The translations under genes and the position numbers were made by a program. Under the pieces are notes generated by a model. That model saw only the letters and a program-made list of their open reading frames with translations, made no database searches and was not told the origin of the DNA. DNA of 64,000 nt. Origin: Dyadobacter linearis (GTDB taxonomy: Bacteria > Bacteroidota > Bacteroidia > Cytophagales > Spirosomataceae). Below, in pieces: positions 25,977 through 35,012 of the stretch; positions within the stretch are counted from its first letter, which is position 1, and each line of letters begins with the position of its first letter. Location: positions 270,058-334,057 of the forward strand of contig NZ_CAJRAU010000007.1 of assembly GCF_907165045.1 (NCBI RefSeq), given 5' to 3'.

Positions 25977-28135
25977 CGAAATTCAGGGATAGGGCTTACT
26001 TTTCTTTTAACTGGAAGCGTAATTAAAAATTCTGTTCCCTCGCCTACCTCGGTATTAACCTGGATAGAACCGCTATGGACTTCTATGATTTTGAAGACGA
26101 TCGAGAGGCCAAGGCCCGTTCCGTCGCCTACTTGCTTGGTCGTAAAAAAGGGCTCGAATATCTTGTTTTTGACTTCCTGCGTCATTCCAGGTCCATTATC
26201 GCGCATGGAGATAGAAATGTTGTCAGGGTCGCTTAGCCACGTTTTTACCCATATTGTCGGGGTCTTATCTTCTTGCTTGTCTTTGAGCAAAGCGTAGATT
26301 GAATTAGTCAGTATATTCATAAATACCTGATTTAGCTTGCCTGCGTAACATTCGATACTTGGCAGATTGCCCAGATCTTTAACCAGCTGAATCGCATTGC
26401 CCATCTGATAATTCAGGATGATCAAAGTCGATTCTATGCCTTCGTTGATATTGACGATATTCAGGTCCAGCTCGTCGATCCGCGAAAAGATCTTTAATCC
26501 CTTCACGATTTCGACAGTTCTGTTCGCCCCATCCTCCATACCCTTTAAAAGCGTGTCGAGCTCAGTTTTAATGTAGTCCAGCTCAAGTTCTGCTTTCAAT
26601 TGCTCAATTTCGCTCATTTTAATTTGCAAATCCTCAAGAGACTCCACGTTTTGAATATTTTCGTAGGAATCGAGGATTTCAAGTACATCGTCAATATCCC
26701 TTCTCAGGGGCTTGATATTAGAGCTTACAAAATTGATCGGGTTATTGATCTCGTGCGCAATGCCGGCGGTAAGCTGACCTAATGAAGCCATTTTCTCGGA
26801 ATCGATGAGCTGCGTTTGCGCATCTTTGAGGCGGGTTAATGCCATATTCAGGTCCTGGTTGGCGAATTGAAGCTCGGCTGTACGTTCGTTCACGCTTTTT
26901 TCCAGGAATACATTCTGTTCCATGATGATCTTTTCATTTTCCATCGAGATCCGGAGCGCCTGCGCCTGCGACTCTTCCCTTTCTCTCTTGAAAATATTGA
27001 TCTTGTCTGCAAGTGCTATTGACAGTAATACAACTTCCATAATGGAACCGAACTGCATGGTGTAAGTCGTAAATACATTATACGGCAGCACGTTTACATT
27101 GCGGAGAATAAATAGGAAAAGGCCGAGCAGAAATATAGACCAGCCCAAAAGGAAAAGCTTGGCCGGGCGGTAATTTTCTCTGGATAACTTAATACTGATC
27201 ACAAGACAGCAAAGCGCCCCGAAAGCGCCTGTAAAATCCACCACCCTGAAACTCAAAAGCTGGAATCCTGTCATATTCAGCACCGTGGATATAGAATACA
27301 GCACCACGATAATCGGCATAATGATCGTGGCACGGGGCCAGTTTTCTTTTAGCTGCAGGAAATGCTTAAGGAAGTACATCACCGACACGCCCGCAACACC
27401 GGAGAAGTAAATCGCTGCTACTGAATTGAAGGCGGGCGCATTTGGCCAGAGGTATTTGAATGCATATCCCGAAAGTGTGGTTTGGGCCAATCCGATGGAA
27501 AGCACGTAAAGTACGTAAAAGAGGTAACTTCTGTCTCTCGTGGAAAAGTAGATAAATACGTTGTAAAGCACCATTACCACGATAATCCCACAGAAAATGC
27601 CGTTGATGGTCTCGCCGATCTGGGCAGTTTCAAAGAATACCTCCCGGTCGCGCACAAGTAGCGGCAGCACGACCTGATTTGACCCTATTACTCTCAGATA
27701 GTAAGAATGCTCTTCGTTGGGGCCCAAACCGAGCCGGAAAACGAGGTTCTGGTGTTTGATGAGCCGATCGCTGAAACGATCGGTATTCGTGTAGGCTTCG
27801 GAGCGGACTTCGTTCTCGCTGATCTCAAAAAGCTCGCAGGAATGGATCGAAGGCTGGGCGAGTTCCAGGTACAGCATTTCCGCTGCCGAACTGTTTTTGA
27901 TAGAAAACCTTACCCAGAAAGTGGATTGACTCAATCCGAGATTGGGAACTTCATCTTTGCTTTTGGCAAATCCCTGCACCTTGCGGACCTCGTCGAGGGT
28001 TAGTGAGCCCGATGTATCTTCATAAATTTCGAGGAATTTTCCAATGATCAGCGAGCCGTTTTTATAGTCCGCAGTTTCAGCGGAACTCTTTCCGGCGAAT
28101 ACGATCAATAAAAGTACAAGTAGCAGTCTCACCAT
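25973..28135 (-). CDS. 7TMR-DISM sensor histidine kinase
   Basis: A protein of 720 residues. A signal peptide (about 1-19) leads to a periplasmic 7TMR-DISM extracellular domain (about 25-165; STFWVRFSIKNSSAAEMLYLELAQP). Seven membrane segments follow (about 175-375; NGIFCGIIVVMVLYNVFIYFSTRDRSYLFYV typical of 7TMR-DISM), then a coiled coil (about 380-440), HisKA (GQLTAGIAHEINNP, His461) and HATPase_c (NSIYALL, DNGPGM, GTGLGLSIVFKI). The periplasmic domain in this family has a carbohydrate-binding-like fold and probably senses a small molecule. Only 1 base separates it from the acyltransferase gene upstream, and it overlaps the receiver-kinase by 4. Confidence 0.93.
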   Translation of the reverse strand: MVRLLLVLLLIVFAGKSSAETADYKNGSLIIGKFLEIYEDTSGSLTLDEVRKVQGFAKSKDEVPNLGLSQSTFWVRFSIKNSSAAEMLYLELAQPSIHSCELFEISENEVRSEAYTNTDRFSDRLIKHQNLVFRLGLGPNEEHSYYLRVIGSNQVVLPLLVRDREVFFETAQIGETINGIFCGIIVVMVLYNVFIYFSTRDRSYLFYVLYVLSIGLAQTTLSGYAFKYLWPNAPAFNSVAAIYFSGVAGVSVMYFLKHFLQLKENWPRATIIMPIIVVLYSISTVLNMTGFQLLSFRVVDFTGAFGALCCLVISIKLSRENYRPAKLFLLGWSIFLLGLFLFILRNVNVLPYNVFTTYTMQFGSIMEVVLLSIALADKINIFKREREESQAQALRISMENEKIIMEQNVFLEKSVNERTAELQFANQDLNMALTRLKDAQTQLIDSEKMASLGQLTAGIAHEINNPINFVSSNIKPLRRDIDDVLEILDSYENIQNVESLEDLQIKMSEIEQLKAELELDYIKTELDTLLKGMEDGANRTVEIVKGLKIFSRIDELDLNIVNINEGIESTLIILNYQMGNAIQLVKDLGNLPSIECYAGKLNQVFMNILTNSIYALLKDKQEDKTPTIWVKTWLSDPDNISISMRDNGPGMTQEVKNKIFEPFFTTKQVGDGTGLGLSIVFKIIEVHSGSIQVNTEVGEGTEFLITLPVKRKVSPIPEFR

Positions 28136-28136
28136 A

Positions 28137-28835
28137 TTATACCTTTATTTTAATATTCAGATCATAATGTAAAGCTATCTCACCTTTCGGGCCCTGCTCA
28201 ACCGCGAATTGAACGGGGTTGTTTCTTAAACGTTTAATATGCTTCAATTCTTCTTCATGTGCAAGAGGCAATTGTTCCAGGTCAGTCACAACGATCGCAG
28301 TTGCTATCAGGCCTTCCTTAGGGTAATAGAACGTACCATTATTTCCCAAGGTCCGGATCACCTCGAAACCGAGCCTGAGACACTGTCGCAATGTGGGCGG
28401 CGAACATAATGCAAGCAGCCTTGTAATATCAAGCCCGGTAGTAAGCGCAATACCAACCCGACCCAGAAAAACGCTTCCTATCCCGAATCCTGCAACTTCC
28501 TTGCTGTTGAAAGCGCCGCAAAGCTCCGCAATTTTCTCGTCCTTCAGTTCGTCTACATAGCTGTAAATGCGCGTATCCTTTTTTGCAATAGCGTGTTCCA
28601 TCGGCATTTTGCGTGTTTCCTGCCGAACCTGAAGCCGGGCGCCGCCGTAGATCTTTCCGCCGTCTTCCGACTCCACAATGATCACGAATGTATTTTCATC
28701 TTCCAGCCAATCGCGATTGGCGGAAGTTACCTGCTTTACCCCGTAAGCTTCTAAAACTTTTCTGTGCTCGTCAATATATCTGAGGCAGGTTTCACTGTCT
28801 TCGGTAGATTTAAATGCTCGTATTTTAGCTACCAT
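28137..28835 (-). CDS. GNAT-fold acyltransferase-like protein
   Basis: ATG 28835 gives 232 residues; its A is shared with the TGA of the upstream gene. The pattern of a central beta strand (TFVIIVESEDGGKIYGGARLQV) followed by the long, conserved EKIAELCGAFNSKEVAGFGIGSVFLGRVGIAL resembles the broad GNAT group of N-acyltransferases that also includes FeeM- and LuxI-type enzymes. The later LLALCSPPTLRQCLRLGFEV looks like the acyl-CoA or ACP-binding half. The exact acyl donor and acceptor cannot be told. Tight coupling to a ThiF-nitroreductase fusion on one side and a receptor kinase on the other suggests it makes or modifies a signal; this is inference. Confidence 0.65.
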   Translation of the reverse strand: MVAKIRAFKSTEDSETCLRYIDEHRKVLEAYGVKQVTSANRDWLEDENTFVIIVESEDGGKIYGGARLQVRQETRKMPMEHAIAKKDTRIYSYVDELKDEKIAELCGAFNSKEVAGFGIGSVFLGRVGIALTTGLDITRLLALCSPPTLRQCLRLGFEVIRTLGNNGTFYYPKEGLIATAIVVTDLEQLPLAHEEELKHIKRLRNNPVQFAVEQGPKGEIALHYDLNIKIKV

Positions 28836-31108
28836 CAAATTTCGTCATTTACAATAAACAATATTTTATCTAGTGTCAGGCGATTCGTTTTAGTAGCTAT
28901 CGTTGCAGACTTTTGTATTCTCAGAAGAAAAACCGGGCCTGATTCGATCGGCAGTTTCAGGGTGTTGTAAAAATGATTCGCTAAACGTTGAATTTTGTTC
29001 ATATCTGTATTGTCGAGTCCGTCACCGTTTTTCATTCGCTCAAAAAGAACCACCGGTGAATAAAGGATTTCTGCCGCTAGTCCGAGCTTTAAAGCCCGCA
29101 GCCAGATTTCCTGAACTATTCTTCCCGAATCAAATGCTTCCTGTCCCGGTGATGTAACAGAAATAGCGGCAATGCATGGGGAAGTGGCGATCGTGCGGCC
29201 GATCAGTCCGGCCACCAGATTTCCACCGTCAATATCTTTCAAAATCCCCGCAATCTTTTTGTCTTTTACAATCGAAAGGGCCGTCAATAGGCCAGGATCG
29301 GAGGTATAAGTGCTCAGCGGAATGCTGTTTTCACTTTCTGCATTTGCCTCTTCATTCGTTTTGATAACCTTCCCGAAAAAGTCAGCATGCCCCTCATCAT
29401 GCAGTAAAGTCACCAGGTCACAAGCACCGACAACTTCTGCGAGTGTGCGAATATGGGCCGAATCCTGGATAAAGTCAATCCGCCCGTGTATTATTCCGTG
29501 AGCGGCTTGTCCGAGGTAGTCCAGGTCAGTGTCTGTCAATTGCAGCGATTCTCCCGCTGATCTGTCCGTCGCACGGATATGTATAAATGGCGAAAGCGAA
29601 GAGGCAATATCGACTGGTTCCCGGGAGGTAAATTCGATCGTCACCACGAGGTCCGGCTCGTTATCTGCCGGAAAAATATGGCTTGTTGCGTGATATCCCA
29701 GCTCAGCACTTTTGATCACGACATTCTGAAATGCAGCGCCAAGTGCAAAATGCGCTAGAATGTCTTTATAATATAGGAATGGCAGCGAGCGTGTTTTGTC
29801 ATGAAAAAGATGGAGCCGGCCATTTCGGTAAACCCATTTCCAGGGCTGTACATTACCATAGGAAGGAGCATGAGATGCAGCTTCCACGATTAGTTTAATG
29901 TGTTCCGGGTCAAGAAAGATTTCGGGAGGACTTGCGGAAAGCGAATCCACTGTTGCAATCGCAGCTGCCAGATCGAAAGGTTTCTCCGTGTGGATACTAA
30001 CAGATTCAGCCGGACTTCCGGCAGTATTGCCCACCAGTTGTTCCAGATCCACATAATACCTGCCCGATTCTGTAAATTGATCCAGCAGGATCCTTCTTGA
30101 AACGTCGGCCACTACGCCGCCGCCCAGGGTTACTGCGCTGGCCAGCTGCGGCCAGGTGCTGATCGACTGCCCCACTTCCAGCAGCGACGCCCTGCCTCTG
30201 AGAGAAGCTTTCGACACATCAATAATCCGCATCACAAGCCCGACCCTGTCCGCGGGGGAAATATTTTGCAGCCTTTCTTTGGGAATATCACTCAGCAGGC
30301 CGTGCAGTATCGGCCGGTCATTATGAAGATCAAACCTTTCCACATCGAGTAAACCCCTGTCGCTGGTCTCCATTACCACGGGGATACCAAGTGGTCGGGC
30401 TGCTTCACGGCATTTTATCTTGATCTCAATATCATCACATTCGTCGATCAGCAGGTCCAGCTTACCGTCTTTGGTCAAAAAATCATTCAGATTATCCGTA
30501 GTGATTCCTTCGGTGTAGCATTCAATGTGAAGGAACGGATCGAGTTCTGCAATCTCCCGGGCGGTGATCACACTTTTATTGAGGCCGCAGTTGTGAATTC
30601 CGGTCCTGATCCTGTTGAGGTTACTCAGTTCCAGCGTATCAAAATCGGCCAGCCGCAAGGAGCCGAAAGATCTTTCTGTGGCGAGTGTCAATGCGACGGA
30701 GTGCCCAACGGATAGCCCGATTATGCCAATCCGGCGTTTTGATAGGGAGTTTTGTTCCTGCAACGTGATTTTGTGCCGGTTGCGGGCGGTGCGGAGTTCG
30801 ATGAAATCGGCCTCATCCAGCAAGTGCAGGAGGCGGTTTGACCAGGGATAATATACCCAGCAGCCTTCGAGGTCGGCGTCTTTTTCGGCTGTCCACCCGG
30901 CGTACCTTTCGTCGAGCTGTTGGTCGGATAAGCGTTCCCGGGGATTTCTGACCTTCATCAGCTCTTTCGACTGAGATTCGAACAAATTCAAAATGAGCGC
31001 ATTGCGATATTCGCCTGTCAACAAATCAAATTTCTGCCGGTCAGCATATTGTTCTTTGGGAATGAATACCGGGCGGTAAATTGTGTTTAGGATCGTCTCA
31101 GCGTACAT
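28835..31108 (-). CDS. ThiF/E1-like adenylyltransferase fused to nitroreductase-like domain (Rv1355c/MoeY type)
   Basis: A protein of 757 residues. After an N-terminal extension, a ThiF/MoeB-type Rossmann domain (about 105-340) has RRIGIIGLSVGHSVA (nucleotide-binding loop), FDTLELSNLNR (the family's DxDxVExSNLNRQ) and LLIDECDDIEIK. The C-terminal half (about 400-745) is nitroreductase-like, with ASHAPSYGNVQPWKWV, the FMN-binding signature, and a later LGLAAEILYSP. The same two-domain order is seen in mycobacterial Rv1355c (MoeY). E1-like domains activate carboxylates as adenylates; nitroreductase domains do FMN redox chemistry, including heterocycle oxidation. It heads the five-gene signalling run. 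The product is unknown. Confidence 0.82.
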   Translation of the reverse strand: MYAETILNTIYRPVFIPKEQYADRQKFDLLTGEYRNALILNLFESQSKELMKVRNPRERLSDQQLDERYAGWTAEKDADLEGCWVYYPWSNRLLHLLDEADFIELRTARNRHKITLQEQNSLSKRRIGIIGLSVGHSVALTLATERSFGSLRLADFDTLELSNLNRIRTGIHNCGLNKSVITAREIAELDPFLHIECYTEGITTDNLNDFLTKDGKLDLLIDECDDIEIKIKCREAARPLGIPVVMETSDRGLLDVERFDLHNDRPILHGLLSDIPKERLQNISPADRVGLVMRIIDVSKASLRGRASLLEVGQSISTWPQLASAVTLGGGVVADVSRRILLDQFTESGRYYVDLEQLVGNTAGSPAESVSIHTEKPFDLAAAIATVDSLSASPPEIFLDPEHIKLIVEAASHAPSYGNVQPWKWVYRNGRLHLFHDKTRSLPFLYYKDILAHFALGAAFQNVVIKSAELGYHATSHIFPADNEPDLVVTIEFTSREPVDIASSLSPFIHIRATDRSAGESLQLTDTDLDYLGQAAHGIIHGRIDFIQDSAHIRTLAEVVGACDLVTLLHDEGHADFFGKVIKTNEEANAESENSIPLSTYTSDPGLLTALSIVKDKKIAGILKDIDGGNLVAGLIGRTIATSPCIAAISVTSPGQEAFDSGRIVQEIWLRALKLGLAAEILYSPVVLFERMKNGDGLDNTDMNKIQRLANHFYNTLKLPIESGPVFLLRIQKSATIATKTNRLTLDKILFIVNDEI

Positions 31109-31500
31109 GTTGTAATTTTCGGAGGGCGCCTCTGAGAAAAGTCATTTTCCTTGTTTTAAGTTTTACAAAAATGTTCTTGATCTTAGTGTGCGCCATTTTG
31201 ATTATCCAACCCTACCAGTAAAAAAGTGTATTGGCAACAGTTGCTTAAACATTTACAAATTGCTGAAATTATTTTTGTAAAACTACCACCAACGCACCGC
31301 TGCTGAAAATATTTGAAGAACGGTTACAAAAATATTTGACGAATAATGCCGTAAACCAGTTGCTCTCAGCTTGTTTGCAATTGTCTGCCGAGGTTACGTA
31401 CCCGAATTTCGATTCAAGAATGTAGAATTATCTTTATATTATCATTGAGCTTACGATATTTGCAGTTACAACCAAGCCACCTCAAAGTTTAAATTTGATA
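31109..31500. other. Divergent regulatory spacer
   Basis: This 392-base AT-rich gap separates the ThiF-fusion gene (minus) from the receiver gene (plus). CAAAAATA at 31327-31334 reads TATTTTTG on the minus strand, matching TAnnTTTG, though it is over 200 bases from the minus start. The words ACAAAAAT and TTACAAA recur (31167, 31255, 31325). No RNA gene is recognised. Confidence 0.35.
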
Positions 31501-31968
31501 ATGGAAACTAAAGGGAAGATTAGCGTACTCTATGTGGACGACGAGATCAATAACCTCAACTCGTTCAAAGCAGCTTTCAGAAGAGACTTTAATATACTTA
31601 TAGCCACGTCCGGCCGGGAGGGTTTGGAATTGTTGAAACACAACATTGTGCATGTGATCATCACCGATCAACGCATGCCTGAAATGACGGGGGTAGATTT
31701 CCTGATTGAAGTATTGAAAGAATACACTGATCCGGTCCGGATCCTGCTCACTGGGTACACTGATATTTCTGCTGTGATAGATGCGGTCAACAAGGGACAT
31801 ATCTACTATTACCTCAATAAACCCTGGGACGAGCAGCAGCTACGTATTATCATTAAAAATGCATACGAGATATTTCACCTGCGGGAAGAAAACAAAGAGC
31901 TGATCGAAAAGTTACTCGATGTAAACGGGCAGTTAGAATTTCTTTTGAGACAAAATCTTCTTTCCTAG
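31501..31968 (+). CDS. Receiver-domain response regulator (RpfG-like receiver, no output domain)
   Basis: ATG 31501 gives 155 residues. The receiver has LYVDDEINNLNSFKAAFRR, phosphorylation Asp56 in IITDQRMPEMTGVDF, LLTGYTDISAVIDAVNKG and the conserved Lys in LNKPWDEQ. A C-terminal helix (YEIFHLREENKELIEKLLDVNGQLEFLLRQ) looks like a dimerisation coiled coil with no DNA-binding or enzymatic output. It is very like the receiver of the kinase at 24885-25976 and is divergent from that operon, so it probably belongs to the same phosphorelay. Confidence 0.88.
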   Translation: METKGKISVLYVDDEINNLNSFKAAFRRDFNILIATSGREGLELLKHNIVHVIITDQRMPEMTGVDFLIEVLKEYTDPVRILLTGYTDISAVIDAVNKGHIYYYLNKPWDEQQLRIIIKNAYEIFHLREENKELIEKLLDVNGQLEFLLRQNLLS

Positions 31969-32154
31969 GCGCAGCAGGCGCGGGCGATCTTCACTCCTTG
32001 GTAAAAGCAGCGTTTTGAAATTGGTCATAGCGGGTACCATACCTTTAAGCAGGTAAGTAAGCACCGAGAATGCCGAAGTAACGAGAATCGCGAAAAACAG
32101 GATCGCCGTGAAGAGCAGATTTCCTATTGCTTTGAAAAATATGATAATGTCCAT
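31933..32154 (-). CDS. Hypothetical small membrane protein
   Basis: The ATG at 32154 (MDIIIFFKAIGNLLFTAILFFAIL) gives 73 residues: one or two hydrophobic segments (about 3-40) and a basic C-terminal tail (RPRLLRLGKKILSQKK). It overlaps the end of the convergent receiver gene by 36 bases. The longer frame upstream is unlikely because it adds a basic, unstructured stretch. Not recognised; moderate support. Confidence 0.45.
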   Translation of the reverse strand: MDIIIFFKAIGNLLFTAILFFAILVTSAFSVLTYLLKGMVPAMTNFKTLLLPRSEDRPRLLRLGKKILSQKKF

Positions 32155-32335
32155 CTTCTGATAAGTTAGCGTGTTGACTCTGTTTGATATAAAATCGTAC
32201 CAGCACCTTATACTTTGCTTCAAAATCAGCTTCTTCGATGTTCTCTCCCTTAGCTGGTATCCTTTTTTAAGAATAAATAATGTGCTTGGGAAACTGATCC
32301 AAAGCCGCATTTTACCAGCTAAACCATTTTCAATC

Positions 32336-32497
32336 ATGAAAAAAATTGTCGCAATAGGCGTGATATCCGGAGTTATTTTATTTGTTTACCTGAATTCCCT
32401 CGCCAGACAAATGGACGGGAAGTTGAGAAAGGAAAAAAAGGACGGAGAAATTGCTAAAAAAAACGAAACAGAAGGGTATTTTTACCATCAATCCTAG
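32336..32497 (+). CDS. Hypothetical small single-pass membrane protein (53 aa)
   Basis: ATG 32336 begins MKKIVAIGVISGVILFVYL, one membrane segment, followed by a highly charged Lys/Glu-rich tail (MDGKLRKEKKDGEIAKKNETEG). The longer upstream frame adds non-protein-like sequence. It precedes the esterase gene by 54 bases. The function is unknown. Confidence 0.45.
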   Translation: MKKIVAIGVISGVILFVYLNSLARQMDGKLRKEKKDGEIAKKNETEGYFYHQS

Positions 32498-32551
32498 TAA
32501 GACCGGGAAACCGGCTCTACAAAACAAAGACGGTAAAGCGTTCTGAGGCCA

Positions 32552-33685
32552 ATGCTGAGAAAAATATACTTCTGGAGTGCCTTTACCATGATCGTCTGGC
32601 TGTGTACCAACTGCGGCGGACCGTCGGTGGTGCGTCCGCTGCCGGAGCCGGGAGGGGAGGATACTACCGGCATTGATACCTCCGTTGTGACCGATCCTGA
32701 TACAATGATCGTAGATACACTCCCGGTCGTTGACCGGGATTCTGCTTTTGCATTATCAAACCGCTTCGGCACAATCAACATTTTCACAGAGGCTGACCTG
32801 GTAAAAAAAACCGGCGTTTATTATAAAGCGAACGATTTTATAGGCAGGCCAGTCACGCTGGATTACAGCTTCATTTATGCAACGAAGGACACGATGCAGC
32901 GCAAGCCTTTTGTATTAATGGTACATGAAGGTGCATTTCTGTTTGGTACGCTGGACAACGAAATGGGCAAAGCGACGTGGCTCGCCAGAAAAGGTTATGC
33001 GGCGGCTTCTATCAATTATCGTTTGGGATTTAATGGCGGGAGCGAGCAAAACGCCTGTGGCGGCAACAATAGGGAAATTGTGCAGGCTGTGTACCGCGCT
33101 GTGCAGGATACCTACGCGGCACTCCACTATTTTGCCGGCAAAGCCGACGAGCTGAATATTGATCCGGCGCAGATGATACTGGCTGGCAGCAGCGCAGGTG
33201 CTATTACAATATCTGCATTGCTATATATGCGTGAAGCCGATTTTGAAGCATTGCTTCCCGGGATAGTCAAAACCCTCGGGCCACTTGATCCTAACCCGAA
33301 AGGCGCGCCTTACAGGGTACGCGCTCTGCTTTCTTATATGGGTTACGGTGTTTTCAAGAGCAGCTACATTACTGCGGCAAATGCCAAGCCGACTGTGTTT
33401 TTCCAAAGAACAGGGGATAATGTGCTGCCTTACCAGAAAGGTACTTTCCTTTCCTGCCCATTTTATCTCAGCTCCGAAGGCGCCAAGCCTGTTTCGGATC
33501 AGCTCAGACGATTGAAGGTTGCATTTGAACTGAACTATCAGCCTGAACAAGGCCACCACCTTAGCTATACCGAAGAATATGTAACGAACCGTTACGCGCA
33601 ATTCATGAAGCGGCTCTGGGCTGGCAACCGGCACCAGATCGTAAATGAAAACTTCAAAACGGTAGAGGATATTGAGATAAAATGA
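32552..33685 (+). CDS. Lipoprotein alpha/beta-hydrolase (esterase/lipase type)
   Basis: A protein of 377 residues with a lipoprotein signal (MLRKIYFWSAFTMIVWLCTNCGG, lipobox TNC). A Pro/Asp/Thr-rich linker (about 24-70) leads to an alpha/beta-hydrolase domain with VLMVHEGAFLFG near the oxyanion site, ASINYRLGFNGG, the nucleophile elbow LAGSSAGAITI (Ser near 222), and a late His in EQGHHLSYTEEY. It resembles carboxylesterase/BD-FAE-type enzymes. The HEGAF in place of the usual HGGG is a variation. The cell location is envelope; the substrate is unknown. Confidence 0.82.
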   Translation: MLRKIYFWSAFTMIVWLCTNCGGPSVVRPLPEPGGEDTTGIDTSVVTDPDTMIVDTLPVVDRDSAFALSNRFGTINIFTEADLVKKTGVYYKANDFIGRPVTLDYSFIYATKDTMQRKPFVLMVHEGAFLFGTLDNEMGKATWLARKGYAAASINYRLGFNGGSEQNACGGNNREIVQAVYRAVQDTYAALHYFAGKADELNIDPAQMILAGSSAGAITISALLYMREADFEALLPGIVKTLGPLDPNPKGAPYRVRALLSYMGYGVFKSSYITAANAKPTVFFQRTGDNVLPYQKGTFLSCPFYLSSEGAKPVSDQLRRLKVAFELNYQPEQGHHLSYTEEYVTNRYAQFMKRLWAGNRHQIVNENFKTVEDIEIK

Positions 33686-34840
33686 TCAGGCCCGGGCTTC
33701 CTGCGCCTTTTCACGCTTTTTTCTACTTTCCATCATTGGGAAAAGTGATTTGAGAAAATTAGAAAATCTCAGCTCTAAATAATGATAAGATAATTGCGAA
33801 AGCGTGAGCGTGACTGAAAGCGACAGGAATAGCATAGCTGTGCCCGATCCAAAAACAGGGTAGCCGAGTTTGGCAAAGAATATAGGGATAATTACCAAAA
33901 CCGGCATGTGGATCAGGTAAATGGAAAACGACATATCGCCTGTCCGTACCAGCCAGGCGGGGAAATGCAACCGGGTGCCGGATTCATGGAAAATGATCGC
34001 GAAGAACAATGCAAATGCGCCGAAACCCCACTGGAATGGACCCAGCCCGCCAAAGAACCCAGATAAATATTGCCAGATCACCAGCAGTACCACCGCAGAA
34101 GTAAGTCCTTTTCTTGAAAACAGGGAAGTGAAAAATGCGTGCGTGACGGGGTTAATGTAAAGGAGCCCGATGATTACGCCGTAGACAAAATTCCATATAA
34201 TCGGGTTAGTGATCATATTCAGGTAACCTGAACCAAAGTCGGGAGACTGATCCGGCTTAAAGGTAAAATAGCCTGCGGTAACCGGAATAACGACGAGCGT
34301 GATCAGAATTAGTAAAAAGAAAACCGGCCACCGGTATCTTGCAAAGAACAGCGAGACAGCGATTAGCAAATAGAAATAGATCTCGTAGTTAAGACTCCAC
34401 CCGACAGAAAGTGTCGCATTACCATAAAATGGCGGGTCGGTGTGAGTGAGCGGGATGAATAGCAGGCTCATGATCAGGTCTTTCATGAATCTGCTATCGG
34501 CCGAAAATCCGTGGTGGATATAGTAAAACCAGAGCGTCATAATCGCGTAGGTCGGCCAGATCCGGACAAACCTTTTTACCATAAACTGGTAAATCGCCAG
34601 CGGCGACGACCGCATATTGCGGGTAATGTAAACCATAATAAACCCGCTGATCACAAAGAACAAAGCCACACCGGCCGGGCCTGAACTGAACAAAAAATCG
34701 ACTTCCTGTTTGAAAGGCTCACCTTTCGAGAAAACGTCTTTAGAATGAAAAACCGTGACTATGAGCGCTGCGATCGCCCTGAGTATCTGAATGCTGTCAA
34801 TCTTGGAATCGTTACGGGGCAGTGTTGGCGCTTCGATCAT
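33686..34840 (-). CDS. Acyltransferase 3 family membrane protein
   Basis: ATG 34840 (MIEAPTLPRNDSKIDSIQILRAIAAL) gives 384 residues; the longer upstream frame lacks family sequence. The family start IQILRAIAALIVTVFHS with the catalytic-type His, FFVISGFIMVY and an RFVRIWPTYAI loop are all present, with about ten membrane segments and a late YHYLELRF motif. These enzymes O-acetylate exopolysaccharides, LPS or other glycans at the inner membrane. It is convergent with the esterase, whose stop it abuts. The acceptor is unknown. Confidence 0.9.
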   Translation of the reverse strand: MIEAPTLPRNDSKIDSIQILRAIAALIVTVFHSKDVFSKGEPFKQEVDFLFSSGPAGVALFFVISGFIMVYITRNMRSSPLAIYQFMVKRFVRIWPTYAIMTLWFYYIHHGFSADSRFMKDLIMSLLFIPLTHTDPPFYGNATLSVGWSLNYEIYFYLLIAVSLFFARYRWPVFFLLILITLVVIPVTAGYFTFKPDQSPDFGSGYLNMITNPIIWNFVYGVIIGLLYINPVTHAFFTSLFSRKGLTSAVVLLVIWQYLSGFFGGLGPFQWGFGAFALFFAIIFHESGTRLHFPAWLVRTGDMSFSIYLIHMPVLVIIPIFFAKLGYPVFGSGTAMLFLSLSVTLTLSQLSYHYLELRFSNFLKSLFPMMESRKKREKAQEARA

Positions 34841-35012
34841 ATTTAAATGGAAATTATCATTTTCAGTTCCTGCCGGCTTGCGCGTATATTGTGCGCCAAA
34901 AATGGAGTAATTTCTTTTGAAACGCAGACATTTTGTTGAGAAAATAAACGCAAGGCTGCGCACGGCATAATTTTTACCCTGCGAAGTTAACTAAGCCTAT
35001 AATTTCGGATAC

